From: UBA1413 sp964472165
Lineage (GTDB): Bacteria; Bacteroidota; Bacteroidia; Bacteroidales; Prolixibacteraceae
DNA length: 7,870 nt
Reading direction: 5' to 3'
Assembly: GCA_964472165.1 (NCBI GenBank)
Contig: CAYYJE010000132.1
Coordinates: forward strand, 1-7,870
This document shows positions 1-6,158 of this stretch, one piece after another. Every line of letters begins with the position of its first letter. Position 1 is the stretch's first letter. Both the position numbers and the translations under genes were made by a program. Below the pieces are notes generated by a model. It was not told where the DNA came from. It did not search any database and was given only the letters and a program-made list of their open reading frames with translations.

Positions 1-542
1 CCTTTGTCGACTGGACAGGCCGTCAGACTGCCCTGGTCAGGGAATCCTTTATGGCAGGCTCTTCGGGGGAGATCCGCGTTAAAAAATGGTTCCTGCAGAA
101 CTATGTCCTCCTGAACCACCTGGCCCATACGGCAGAAAGGATAGAAGGACAACATATTAAAGATTATTTTGGCTTTTCTCTTCTCACCGGGATAAGTTTG
201 GGAACCGAAGCTTCCCTTCACGGAGAAATCAAAGGAGGCCTGCTTTCCTCGCTGTACCGGGAGCGGTCGGTCACCGACGGATTTCAGACCAGTCACAGCT
301 TCTATGCGGAAGGGATGGGCCGGTACCGGAATTATGCGCTAAAAACCACCCTGCAACATGGGGATCCCCTTCAGTTTGCCCATGGCGATCCGCTTTACCG
401 CTTCGACAATTACCTGCGTACCGACGCCATCTGGTACTTCATCAACCATGAAAAGGTCAAAGGCCGCTTCAACTGGTCGTTCCATGCAGTCAACGGCCGG
501 GTTGACCAATCGCAGCAATTGTCCCTGGTTGTAACCCTGTAA
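1..542 (+). CDS. C-terminal part of a probable outer-membrane beta-barrel protein (5' end outside window)
   Basis: The reading frame is open from base 3 to the TAA at 540-542, giving 179 residues with no start inside the window. The first in-frame ATG is at 51, but coding sequence clearly continues upstream of it, so this is a truncated gene rather than a 163-residue protein. The sequence is rich in short alternating polar/hydrophobic stretches with many aromatic residues and glycines, for example LHGEIKGGLLSSLY, YALKTTLQHG and AIWYFINHE. It ends in a short amphipathic strand, QQLSLVVTL, as outer-membrane barrels commonly do. It also has a repeated HGDPL motif (HGDPLQFAHGDPLYRF). The general look is that of uncharacterised Bacteroidota surface barrels, but I cannot name a family. 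It converges on the S46 peptidase gene with a 42-bp gap. The function is unknown; barrel assignment is an inference from composition. Confidence 0.6.
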   Translation, partial: FVDWTGRQTALVRESFMAGSSGEIRVKKWFLQNYVLLNHLAHTAERIEGQHIKDYFGFSLLTGISLGTEASLHGEIKGGLLSSLYRERSVTDGFQTSHSFYAEGMGRYRNYALKTTLQHGDPLQFAHGDPLYRFDNYLRTDAIWYFINHEKVKGRFNWSFHAVNGRVDQSQQLSLVVTL

Positions 543-543
543 T

Positions 544-565
544 ACGGATACCGGCAGTCATCCGT
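544..565. terminator. Short inverted repeat between convergent genes, possible weak terminator
   Basis: ACGGAT at 544-549 is repeated in inverted form as ATCCGT at 560-565, giving a 6-bp stem with a 10-nt loop. It begins directly after the stop codon of the partial barrel gene and lies 20 bp beyond the stop of the peptidase gene on the other strand. No run of T follows on either strand, so it is not a classical intrinsic terminator. Its position between two converging genes is the main argument for a role. Confidence 0.25.
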
Positions 566-584
566 CAGGGGAGAACACCGCGGC

Positions 585-2732
585 TTATTCCACGATTTTC
601 ATCTCATCGATCAGATAGCCGGCCCCGGCAAATTTGTCGATAAGGAAGAGCGCATAGCGGATATCGAGCGATATATTGCGGCAGATGGACGGGTCGTACA
701 TGATGTCGCTCATGGTACCTTCCCAGCAGCGGTCAAAGTTGATTCCGATCAGATGGCCGTCACTGTTGATCACCGGACTGCCGGAGTTCCCCCCTGAGGT
801 ATGGTTCGACGCCACAAAACAAACCGGCAAACGGCCATCCTGGCCATATCTGCCATAATCCCCGTTATTGTAGAGTTCCTTTAACCGGTCGGGAACATCA
901 TAATCGTAGATCTCCGGGTTGTCTTTTTCCATGATCCCCTTCAGGGTGGTAAGATGGGTATAGTAAATCCCGTTTTGGGGTTCATATCCTTCTACTTTGC
1001 CATAGGATACACGAAGGGTGGAATTGGCATCGGGATAGAGGGCGTTGCCCTCTTCCATTTTCAGGATGCCGGCCACGTAATGTTTCATCCCTTCCTCGAT
1101 TTTTGACTCCAGGCTTAGTTGCCCGGGCTGTATTTCCGAATCATAATGGGTCCGCAAGGAAAGAAACAGAGCCATAAGGGGATCTTTTTCGATCTTTCGC
1201 AACTTCGCGGGATCGCTTTCCGCCAGGAAAGTCCGGAGTCGCAAGGAGTCGACGAGGATACTTTTGCGGTAAATTTTTTCGATCAGCTTACGGTCGCTGG
1301 TTTTCTTCATAAAGGCGGGAAAACCCGCAGGCAGATCTTCCGGGCGAAGGTCGCGGACCAGCAGTGGCAACAGCCGGGTAATCAATGCCTCGTCGACCGG
1401 TTGATGGAAATTTTTATAAAATCCGGAAATCAGCCTGTCTAGTGAATTCCTGGCGTTGTCGGTAACAGCATCCTCCCTTTCCACCTGATTCAGGAATACC
1501 CTGACATAATTGGCAATGGTAAAAGCTTCCACCCCACCGGTGACGATCTCACTGTAATAATCGGCAGCCCTGGCAACCGGGGCATAGGCACGGTGGTATT
1601 CATCCGACTCCCTGAAGAAATTTTCATAGTTGTCCTGCCAGAGATTGTGTTGTCTGGCCCAGGTTTCGAATTGTTTTTCAAACTGTTCCTTCTTTTCCAG
1701 GGCATTGTAATTTTCGAGTCCCTGCACCTCGCCCTGCCACTTTTTCCATGCATTGCTGATGCCGGCGTATTTTGCAGCGTACTGAATCCGCACGCCGGGA
1801 TTGTCTTTCATAAATCCGTTCAGCACATCCAGTTTGATATCCCTGATGGCAATTCTTTCCGGATTGCGCTGACTTACAATCAGATTCACTGCTTCAGACG
1901 TAAGAAAGCGTGTGGTGCGGCCGGGATAGCCGAATACCATGGTAAAGTCGCCGTGTTGGACACCCTTCAGGGAGATGGGAAAAAATTTTTTGGGTTTGAA
2001 GGGAACATTCCCTTCAGAATAAGGGGCAGGCTCGTTGTCCTTGCCGGCGTATATCCGGAAGAGTGAAAAGTCACCCGTGTGGCGGGGCCATACCCAATTG
2101 TCGGTGTCGCCCCCGAATTTTCCGATGGAAGAGGGAGGAGCCCCCACCAGCCTCACATCAGAATAGATTTTGTAGACGTGAAGGAAATATTGGTTGCCAT
2201 AAAAGAAAGGCCTGACCTGGGCCCTGAGCTTTCCTCCGCCGGAAGCCTCCCTTTCAAGGACGGAGCTGTTTTCCAAAATCTTTTTAGATCTGGCATTTTC
2301 CTCGGTCAGGAGATCGGTGCCCTCCAGAACCTTTGAGGTCACATCCTCCATATATTCCAGAAAACTCACGGTCAGTCCGGGACAAGCCAACTCCTCTTCC
2401 CGGTTTCCTGCCCAGAAACCATGAGTCAGGTAATCATTTTCAACTGTACTGTGCCGCTGGATCTGTCCATACCCGCAATGGTGATTGGTGATAAGGAGTC
2501 CCTGATCCGAAATCAGTTCCCCGGTACATCCCCCGCCGAAGATCACCACCGCATCCTTCATGCTGGCGTGATTCACATCGTACACATCTTCAGCCGTAAG
2601 CCGGAAACCCATTCGCTGCATCTCCTCAATGTTCAGCTTTTTCATCAAAGAGGGGACCCACATCCCTTCTTTTGCCAAAAGGGATGACGTAAAAAATAAA
2701 AGAGAGCACAGTAAACCTGGTAGTTTTCTCAT
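585..2732 (-). CDS. dpp11: S46 family dipeptidyl peptidase, DPP11-like (Asp/Glu-specific signature)
   Basis: This 715-residue protein has the full length of the S46 exopeptidases, which remove dipeptides from the N-terminus of peptides in the periplasm of Bacteroidota. A signal peptide covers about residues 1-20 (FFTSSLLA then KEGMW). The chymotrypsin-like triad is visible: His85 in TNHHCGY, Asp221 in WPRHTGDFS and Ser650 in GGNSGSPV. Asn212-Trp213 (DNWVW) and Asn327 (GISNAWKKW) match residues known to hold the substrate amino terminus in this family. Arg668, in INFDRCWEG, lies 18 residues after the catalytic Ser. That is the spacing of Ser655/Arg673 in Porphyromonas gingivalis DPP11, where Arg sets preference for Asp or Glu at P1; DPP7 has Gly there. 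The product should therefore release acidic dipeptides. The gene has its own likely promoter and appears monocistronic, ending against a convergent gene. The family call is very secure; the specificity is an inference from one residue and its context. Confidence 0.96.
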   Translation of the reverse strand: MRKLPGLLCSLLFFTSSLLAKEGMWVPSLMKKLNIEEMQRMGFRLTAEDVYDVNHASMKDAVVIFGGGCTGELISDQGLLITNHHCGYGQIQRHSTVENDYLTHGFWAGNREEELACPGLTVSFLEYMEDVTSKVLEGTDLLTEENARSKKILENSSVLEREASGGGKLRAQVRPFFYGNQYFLHVYKIYSDVRLVGAPPSSIGKFGGDTDNWVWPRHTGDFSLFRIYAGKDNEPAPYSEGNVPFKPKKFFPISLKGVQHGDFTMVFGYPGRTTRFLTSEAVNLIVSQRNPERIAIRDIKLDVLNGFMKDNPGVRIQYAAKYAGISNAWKKWQGEVQGLENYNALEKKEQFEKQFETWARQHNLWQDNYENFFRESDEYHRAYAPVARAADYYSEIVTGGVEAFTIANYVRVFLNQVEREDAVTDNARNSLDRLISGFYKNFHQPVDEALITRLLPLLVRDLRPEDLPAGFPAFMKKTSDRKLIEKIYRKSILVDSLRLRTFLAESDPAKLRKIEKDPLMALFLSLRTHYDSEIQPGQLSLESKIEEGMKHYVAGILKMEEGNALYPDANSTLRVSYGKVEGYEPQNGIYYTHLTTLKGIMEKDNPEIYDYDVPDRLKELYNNGDYGRYGQDGRLPVCFVASNHTSGGNSGSPVINSDGHLIGINFDRCWEGTMSDIMYDPSICRNISLDIRYALFLIDKFAGAGYLIDEMKIVE

Positions 2733-2769
2733 GAAACGGAACTTTATATTTATTGGAATTTCAGATCCT

Positions 2770-2796
2770 CAAATATAAAGATTCCGCGTAAAGCAA
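2770..2796 (-). promoter_or_regulatory. Bacteroidota-type promoter for the S46 peptidase gene
   Basis: Read on the minus strand, TATATTTG (2777-2770) matches the Bacteroidota -7 consensus TAnnTTTG exactly. A TTG -33 element within a T run lies at 2796-2794. The spacing is 16 nt, slightly shorter than the usual 17-23. The elements fall in the 74-bp gap between the sugar-binding lipoprotein gene and the peptidase start, leaving a leader of roughly 30 nt. No Shine-Dalgarno sequence precedes the ATG, which is normal for this phylum. Confidence 0.5.
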
Positions 2797-2806
2797 AAAA
2801 GGAATG

Positions 2807-3808
2807 CTATTTGAATATATCCTCTTCTTTCTGATATCCTTCGGAGACTACAGTGAGTTTGAGATTGTCGCGGGTAACCACCACTCCGTTTTCAAGCACG
2901 GAAGGAACCAGCCGCTCACCATTGCTGGTAGTTTGGAAGGTGCGCCCGCACTCCTCTCCTTTTGCCAGCTTCACGGCAATTTCTGCAGCCGCGCCTGCCA
3001 TCTTTTGAATCGGTTTAAAAATGGTACAGGTTTGAGTGCCTTTCACCAGTTCCTGCAGATTCCTCAGGTCGGCATCCATCCCCGCCACCAGCACTTTTCC
3101 GCTTAATCCCTTGCTTTCCAATGCCTTGATTGTACCCAGTGCGATGGCGTCGTTCCCTGCTATGACCGCATCAATTTTGTTGCCCGACTTTTGAAGCATC
3201 TCCAGAGTCAGGTTGTAACCTTCCTCCTCGCTCCATTGTTCCGTGAACGTATTGAAAACCATTTTTATGTCGCCTTTCTCGATGAGCGGGGAAAGCACAT
3301 TCATTTGCCCCAGGTACAGGAACTGGCTGTTGTGGTCGTTCCGGGCCCCGCCTATCAGAGCATAATTCCCCTGAGGTTTAATTTTAGTCAGGTATTCGGC
3401 CTGAAGTTCCCCGATCTCCACATTGTCGGTCGACACATAATAATCAAGCTTGCAATTCAGAATAAGCCTGTCGTATGAAATTACCTTCACATTGTTCTGA
3501 TGGGCTTCCTCCACGATCCGTGCAGCAGCAAACTGATCTACAGGCACCACTACAAGGATTCCAATCCCTTCACTCAGGAGTTGCTGTGCCTGTTTCAGCT
3601 GGGTTTCGGCATTATTGCCAGCCTCCACAACGGTAACGGTTCCACCGAGTTCCTCGACTTTGCTTACAAAGTAATCCCGGTCATTTTCCCATCTTTCCTT
3701 GTCAAATGCATGGAGCATCAGTCCGACTTTCACGGGTTCCGGCTTTTGGCAACCTGACAACAAAAAAACGGTGAGGACTAAAGTTAAAAGTCTCACAACA
3801 AGTTTCAT
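2807..3808 (-). CDS. XylF-like sugar-binding lipoprotein (periplasmic binding protein, type 1 fold)
   Basis: This 333-residue protein starts with a lipoprotein signal: basic N-terminus, hydrophobic core and lipobox LLSGC with Cys20 as the acylated residue. The rest is a two-lobed type 1 periplasmic binding protein of the ribose/xylose class. Landmarks resembling E. coli D-xylose-binding protein XylF are SYDRLI (111-116, with Asp113-Arg114), STDNVEIGELQAEYL (126-140), AGNDAIALG (217-225), GLSGKV (234-239), MDADL (244-248), GTQT then TIFKPI (257-267) and AAEIAVKLAKGE (274-285). The protein probably captures a pentose or similar monosaccharide at the membrane surface. No ABC permease, ATPase, sugar kinase, isomerase or sensor gene is adjacent: its neighbours are Maf (108-bp gap) and the S46 peptidase (74-bp gap). 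It could serve a transporter encoded elsewhere or act as a sensor input. I saw no convincing TAnnTTTG promoter upstream, only an imperfect TATTATTG at 3862-3855. The fold and class are secure; the ligand is not. Confidence 0.88.
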   Translation of the reverse strand: MKLVVRLLTLVLTVFLLSGCQKPEPVKVGLMLHAFDKERWENDRDYFVSKVEELGGTVTVVEAGNNAETQLKQAQQLLSEGIGILVVVPVDQFAAARIVEEAHQNNVKVISYDRLILNCKLDYYVSTDNVEIGELQAEYLTKIKPQGNYALIGGARNDHNSQFLYLGQMNVLSPLIEKGDIKMVFNTFTEQWSEEEGYNLTLEMLQKSGNKIDAVIAGNDAIALGTIKALESKGLSGKVLVAGMDADLRNLQELVKGTQTCTIFKPIQKMAGAAAEIAVKLAKGEECGRTFQTTSNGERLVPSVLENGVVVTRDNLKLTVVSEGYQKEEDIFK

Positions 3809-3916
3809 AATAGTTCTGGTTTTGATTTCTTATTATTACTGTACGAAAGAACGGCAATAATAGTTTAACAAAACTGCAAAAATGATAAGAAGAATAAGGG
3901 TTTCCGGAAGCTTCGG

Positions 3917-4498
3917 TCAGAAGGCAAGAATTTCGGTGTACAACCGTTGAATGGGCAGCCCTACCACATTGTAATAGGAACCTTCCACCCGGGTTATCCC
4001 TGCCATTCCGATCCATTCCTGAATGCCGTAAGCCCCGGCCTTGTCATAAGGATTGAAGTTTTCCACATAAAAGTTGATCTCGCGGTCGGAGAGTTCTTTA
4101 AACTCGACATGCGTCACGGCATGAAAAGTCCGCTCTTTAATCCTGCTTTTCAAACAAACTCCCGTCACTACCTGGTGAATATGCCCGCTCAGTTTCCGGA
4201 GCATTTCCCTGGCCTCAGCCTCACCCGAAGGTTTTCCCAATACCTCACGCCGCAGCCATACAATGGTATCGGCAGCAATCAGCAGGTCATTTTCACCAAG
4301 AGAAGCTTCAAATGGTTTGGCTTTCTGCCTGGCCAAGTAAACGGGGATCTCGAGCATTCCCAGGTTTTTCGGATAACTCTCAGGGACATCAACGGATTGA
4401 ACCGTAAAAGGAACTCCCAGTTCTGTGAGAAGCTGTATCCTTCGCGGAGACTTGGTAGCCAGGATATAGTGATAAGAGGGGAACCAGTTCACTTGCAT
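3917..4498 (-). CDS. maf: Maf family nucleoside triphosphate pyrophosphatase
   Basis: This 193-residue cytoplasmic enzyme belongs to the Maf/YhdE family, which hydrolyses non-canonical or surplus nucleotides (dTTP, UTP and modified forms) to monophosphate and pyrophosphate. Family motifs occur in order: LATKSPRR (13-20, substrate/phosphate binding), AADT (75-78, Asp77 the likely catalytic acid/base), LGKP (87-90), VVTGV (110-114), KAGAYGIQ (153-160) and GSYYNVVGLP (173-182). The last two match the dTTP/UTP pyrophosphatase branch. Where many family members have GIQG, this protein has GIQE. I chose the ATG at 4498. A TTG codon immediately upstream (4501-4499) could extend it by one residue, but there is no reason to prefer it. 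The gene lies 92 bp downstream of the KdsC fragment on the same strand and may be cotranscribed with it, as expected from neighbourhoods I recall in Bacteroidota. No terminator with a T run was seen after the stop. Confidence 0.93.
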   Translation of the reverse strand: MQVNWFPSYHYILATKSPRRIQLLTELGVPFTVQSVDVPESYPKNLGMLEIPVYLARQKAKPFEASLGENDLLIAADTIVWLRREVLGKPSGEAEAREMLRKLSGHIHQVVTGVCLKSRIKERTFHAVTHVEFKELSDREINFYVENFNPYDKAGAYGIQEWIGMAGITRVEGSYYNVVGLPIQRLYTEILAF

Positions 4499-4590
4499 CA
4501 ATTTATAAGGATTCTACAATAAATTCAATACTGGAAAGAGTTTGGGATGTCCGCGGTTAATGAGAAAGCGGATAAAAAGCGACATTGCAG

Positions 4591-4767
4591 TTACAATGCC
4601 TGTGTCAGACAATCCTCCGGGGAAGGCCATTTGTCCTGCGACCGCATAACCTGTTCGATGACATCCCTGACACAACCCATTCCGCCTTTCCTGTCAGAGA
4701 TGTACCTGGCAATTCCTTTTATTTCCGGGACGGCATCGGCAGGACAGGTAGGAATACCCACTCTCAT
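4591..4767 (-). CDS. kdsC: C-terminal fragment of KdsC-type HAD phosphatase (5' part lost in gap)
   Basis: Fifty-eight residues run from the edge of the N gap to the TAA at 4593-4591. Key segments are VGIPTCPADAVPEIK, IARYIS and RKGGMGCVRDVIEQVM. These match the C-terminal third of 3-deoxy-D-manno-octulosonate 8-phosphate phosphatase (KdsC/YrbI), including the CPADA segment that follows HAD motif IV and the glycine-rich GGxGxVR tail used in the tetrameric active site. KdsC produces free Kdo for the lipopolysaccharide inner core. The catalytic Asp motif near the N-terminus and the GDDxxD motif must lie in the missing sequence. Family members are roughly 165-180 residues, so about 115 residues are absent. 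The ATG at the gap edge (4767-4765) is an internal Met, not a start. The downstream Maf gene supports the assignment by context. The frame continues through the Ns into a superoxide dismutase, but that is an artefact. Confidence 0.85.
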   Translation of the reverse strand: MRVGIPTCPADAVPEIKGIARYISDRKGGMGCVRDVIEQVMRSQDKWPSPEDCLTQAL

Positions 4768-4867
4768 NNNNNNNNNNNNNNNNNNNNNNNNNNNNNNNNN
4801 NNNNNNNNNNNNNNNNNNNNNNNNNNNNNNNNNNNNNNNNNNNNNNNNNNNNNNNNNNNNNNNNNNN
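4768..4867. other. Scaffold gap of exactly 100 N
   Basis: One hundred consecutive N bases, a common placeholder for a gap of unknown length. The gene fragments on either side lack about 115 residues (KdsC N-terminus) and about 95-100 residues (superoxide dismutase C-terminus). From usual family lengths the true missing sequence should be at least about 630 bp, so the placeholder is too short. Additional genes could also be hidden here, or the two contigs may not truly be adjacent. Confidence 0.97.
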
Positions 4868-5283
4868 GCTGATTTCAGTTTTGCAGGCACTTCCTTTTTC
4901 TCAGGCGTCAGATTCTCCCAGAAAAGGTTGTGGTTGTAATAACCACCTCCGTTGTTTCTGAGCGTTGCGTTGTATTTGCTGATGTTCTGCATGATTTCCT
5001 CCAGCGGGGTCTCCAGCAAAGCTGCTTCGGTAGCGGCTTTCATGAAGTTGTCGTAATACCCGCGATGATGTTTGGTGTAATGCAACTCCATGGTTTGTGC
5101 ATCAACATGGGGTTCCAGGGCATTGAAAGCGTATTTAAGCTCAGGGAAAAGGTGCCCCTCAAATTTCTGGTTTCCTGAAGCACAGCTGGAAAAGGCTCCG
5201 GATAGTGTGAGCGCTATAGCCGTCACTGCGACAAAGGCAAACAATACTATTTTTTTCATCCGATTCATTTTTTTTGTTTTCAT
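4868..5283 (-). CDS. sod: N-terminal part of an exported Fe/Mn superoxide dismutase (3' part lost in gap)
   Basis: The 138 complete codons before the gap encode a signal sequence followed by the N-terminal domain of an Fe/Mn superoxide dismutase, which converts superoxide to hydrogen peroxide and oxygen. Residues 1-10 are Lys-rich, 11-30 are hydrophobic, and AFSSC ending at Cys34 resembles a relaxed lipobox, so the enzyme is probably a lipoprotein or otherwise exported. Mature landmarks are FPELKYAFNALEPHVDAQTM, the first metal ligand His68 in ELHYTKHHRGYY (with His72 and Tyr76 lining the active site) and the second ligand His118 in NNGGGYYNHNLFW. Gly114, four residues before His118, occupies the position that is Gln in E. 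coli FeSOD and Gly in MnSOD, which favours an Mn-type or cambialistic enzyme. The remaining two ligands (Asp and His) are in the missing half. Met6 and Met9 are alternative starts; Met1 is kept because all share the same signal. The gene diverges from the glycosyltransferase with an 86-bp gap. Confidence 0.93.
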
Positions 5284-5316
5284 TACAACACACCCGGATT
5301 AAAAAGGTTCATCATC

Positions 5317-5350
5317 TTGCCCGTTACGATGTGATTTTCTTATACTTTTG
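5317..5350 (+). promoter_or_regulatory. Bacteroidota-type promoter for the glycosyltransferase gene
   Basis: TACTTTTG at 5343-5350 is an exact TAnnTTTG -7 element. A TTG at 5317-5319 can serve as the -33 element with 23-nt spacing, the long end of the usual range. Transcription would begin near 5357, giving a leader of only about 13 nt before the ATG at 5370. The same 86-bp gap must also hold the promoter for the divergent superoxide dismutase gene, for which I found no clear match. Confidence 0.5.
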
Positions 5351-5369
5351 AAACCAGTGTCTGAATTCC

Positions 5370-6158
5370 ATGAAAGTAACATTGATTATTGTCACTTACA
5401 ACAGACCGGATGCCCTGGGAATTATCCTTAAGAGTATCCGGAGGCAGCACGTGTTGCCTGATGAAGTAATCATTGCCGATGATGGTTCGGGACCTGAAAC
5501 TGCAGAACTCATCAGGGAAGCCGCCAGAACGTTCCCTGTTCCGCTGAAGCAGGTATGGCAGGAGCACAAGGATTTCAGAGCCGCGGCTATCCGGAACAGG
5601 GCTATCAGGGAAAGCAGCGGTGACTTTTTAATTTTCTCAGACGGAGACCTTGTGTTTCATCCGAAGTTCGTGTACGACTATATCAGGCGGAGTTCATCCG
5701 GTACGGCCCTTATCGGGTCGCGCCTCTTTTTAAATCCAGAAGCAACGCTCCACATCCTGAAAGAGGGGGAATTCCGGGGTATCTCGCCCCTGGTATCGCG
5801 ATCCATCGCGAAAAACCGGTTGAATTCGGTGCGGATTCCCATTCCGGGAATTGTTGTCCCCACCGCTAATTTTTCTCTCCGGATGCGGGGAGGTTTACTC
5901 GGGGTTTTCAGACCCGACATCGAACGTGTCAACGGATGGAACGAGTCGTTTACAGGCTGGGGGCTTGAAGATACGGAACTGGTGGCCAGATTATTCAACT
6001 CGGGGATCCGGTTTAAGAAAATGAAATTTGCCGGCCTGACGTACCACCTGTGGCATCCTGAAGCAGACCGCAACTCGCTGGGCAGCAACAGGGAACTGTT
6101 GCAGAAAACTGTGAATGAAAAGCTCACCTGGTGCAGTCACGGGATTGTCACAGACTGA
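5370..6158 (+). CDS. Family 2 glycosyltransferase with a galactosyltransferase-like C-terminal domain
   Basis: This 262-residue protein has a GT-A fold of CAZy family GT2. The N-terminal strand and nucleotide-binding start are VTLIIVTYNRPDAL (3-16). ADDGS (36-40) is the conserved Asp pair contacting the nucleotide, and FSDGDLVFHP (89-98) carries the DxD-like metal-binding motif Asp91-Gly-Asp93. The second half has VNGWNESFTGWGLEDTEL (187-204), typical of the Glyco_transf_7C region of galactosyl- and N-acetylgalactosaminyl-transferases. Glu200-Asp201 is the probable catalytic base region, and YHLWHPE (225-231) supplies conserved His residues. There is no signal peptide or membrane segment, so it should act on the cytoplasmic face, adding a sugar from a nucleotide donor to a growing glycan. 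A complete promoter-like sequence precedes it, and its last codons overlap the end of the opposing ligase gene by 11 bp. Donor and acceptor sugars cannot be read from the sequence; a lipopolysaccharide or capsule role is inferred from the ligase and KdsC nearby. Confidence 0.92.
   Translation: MKVTLIIVTYNRPDALGIILKSIRRQHVLPDEVIIADDGSGPETAELIREAARTFPVPLKQVWQEHKDFRAAAIRNRAIRESSGDFLIFSDGDLVFHPKFVYDYIRRSSSGTALIGSRLFLNPEATLHILKEGEFRGISPLVSRSIAKNRLNSVRIPIPGIVVPTANFSLRMRGGLLGVFRPDIERVNGWNESFTGWGLEDTELVARLFNSGIRFKKMKFAGLTYHLWHPEADRNSLGSNRELLQKTVNEKLTWCSHGIVTD

Noticed and set aside
51..542. A complete 163-residue protein starting at the ATG at 51
   Set aside because: The frame is open and protein-like back to base 3, so this ATG is an internal Met of a gene cut by the window edge.
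1593..2066. A 157-codon open frame on the plus strand inside the peptidase gene
   Set aside because: It is antisense to conserved S46 sequence. Long antisense frames are expected in a gene of this length and composition.
2780..2806. ATTCC/GGAAT inverted repeat after the sugar-binding protein gene as a terminator
   Set aside because: The stem is only 5 bp with a 15-nt loop and it overlaps the likely promoter of the next gene. No T run follows it.
3903..3919. Near-palindrome CCGGAAGCTTCGG at the end of Maf as a terminator
   Set aside because: It has no loop to form a stable hairpin, contains an asymmetry, overlaps the stop codon region and has no clear T run directly after it.
4499..4501. TTG as the Maf start codon
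   Set aside because: It would add one residue in front of an adjacent ATG. Without a ribosome-binding signal favouring it, ATG is the simpler choice.
3947..4522. A 191-codon open frame on the plus strand
   Set aside because: It lies almost entirely antisense to Maf, whose motifs are unmistakable, and its translation has no recognisable pattern.
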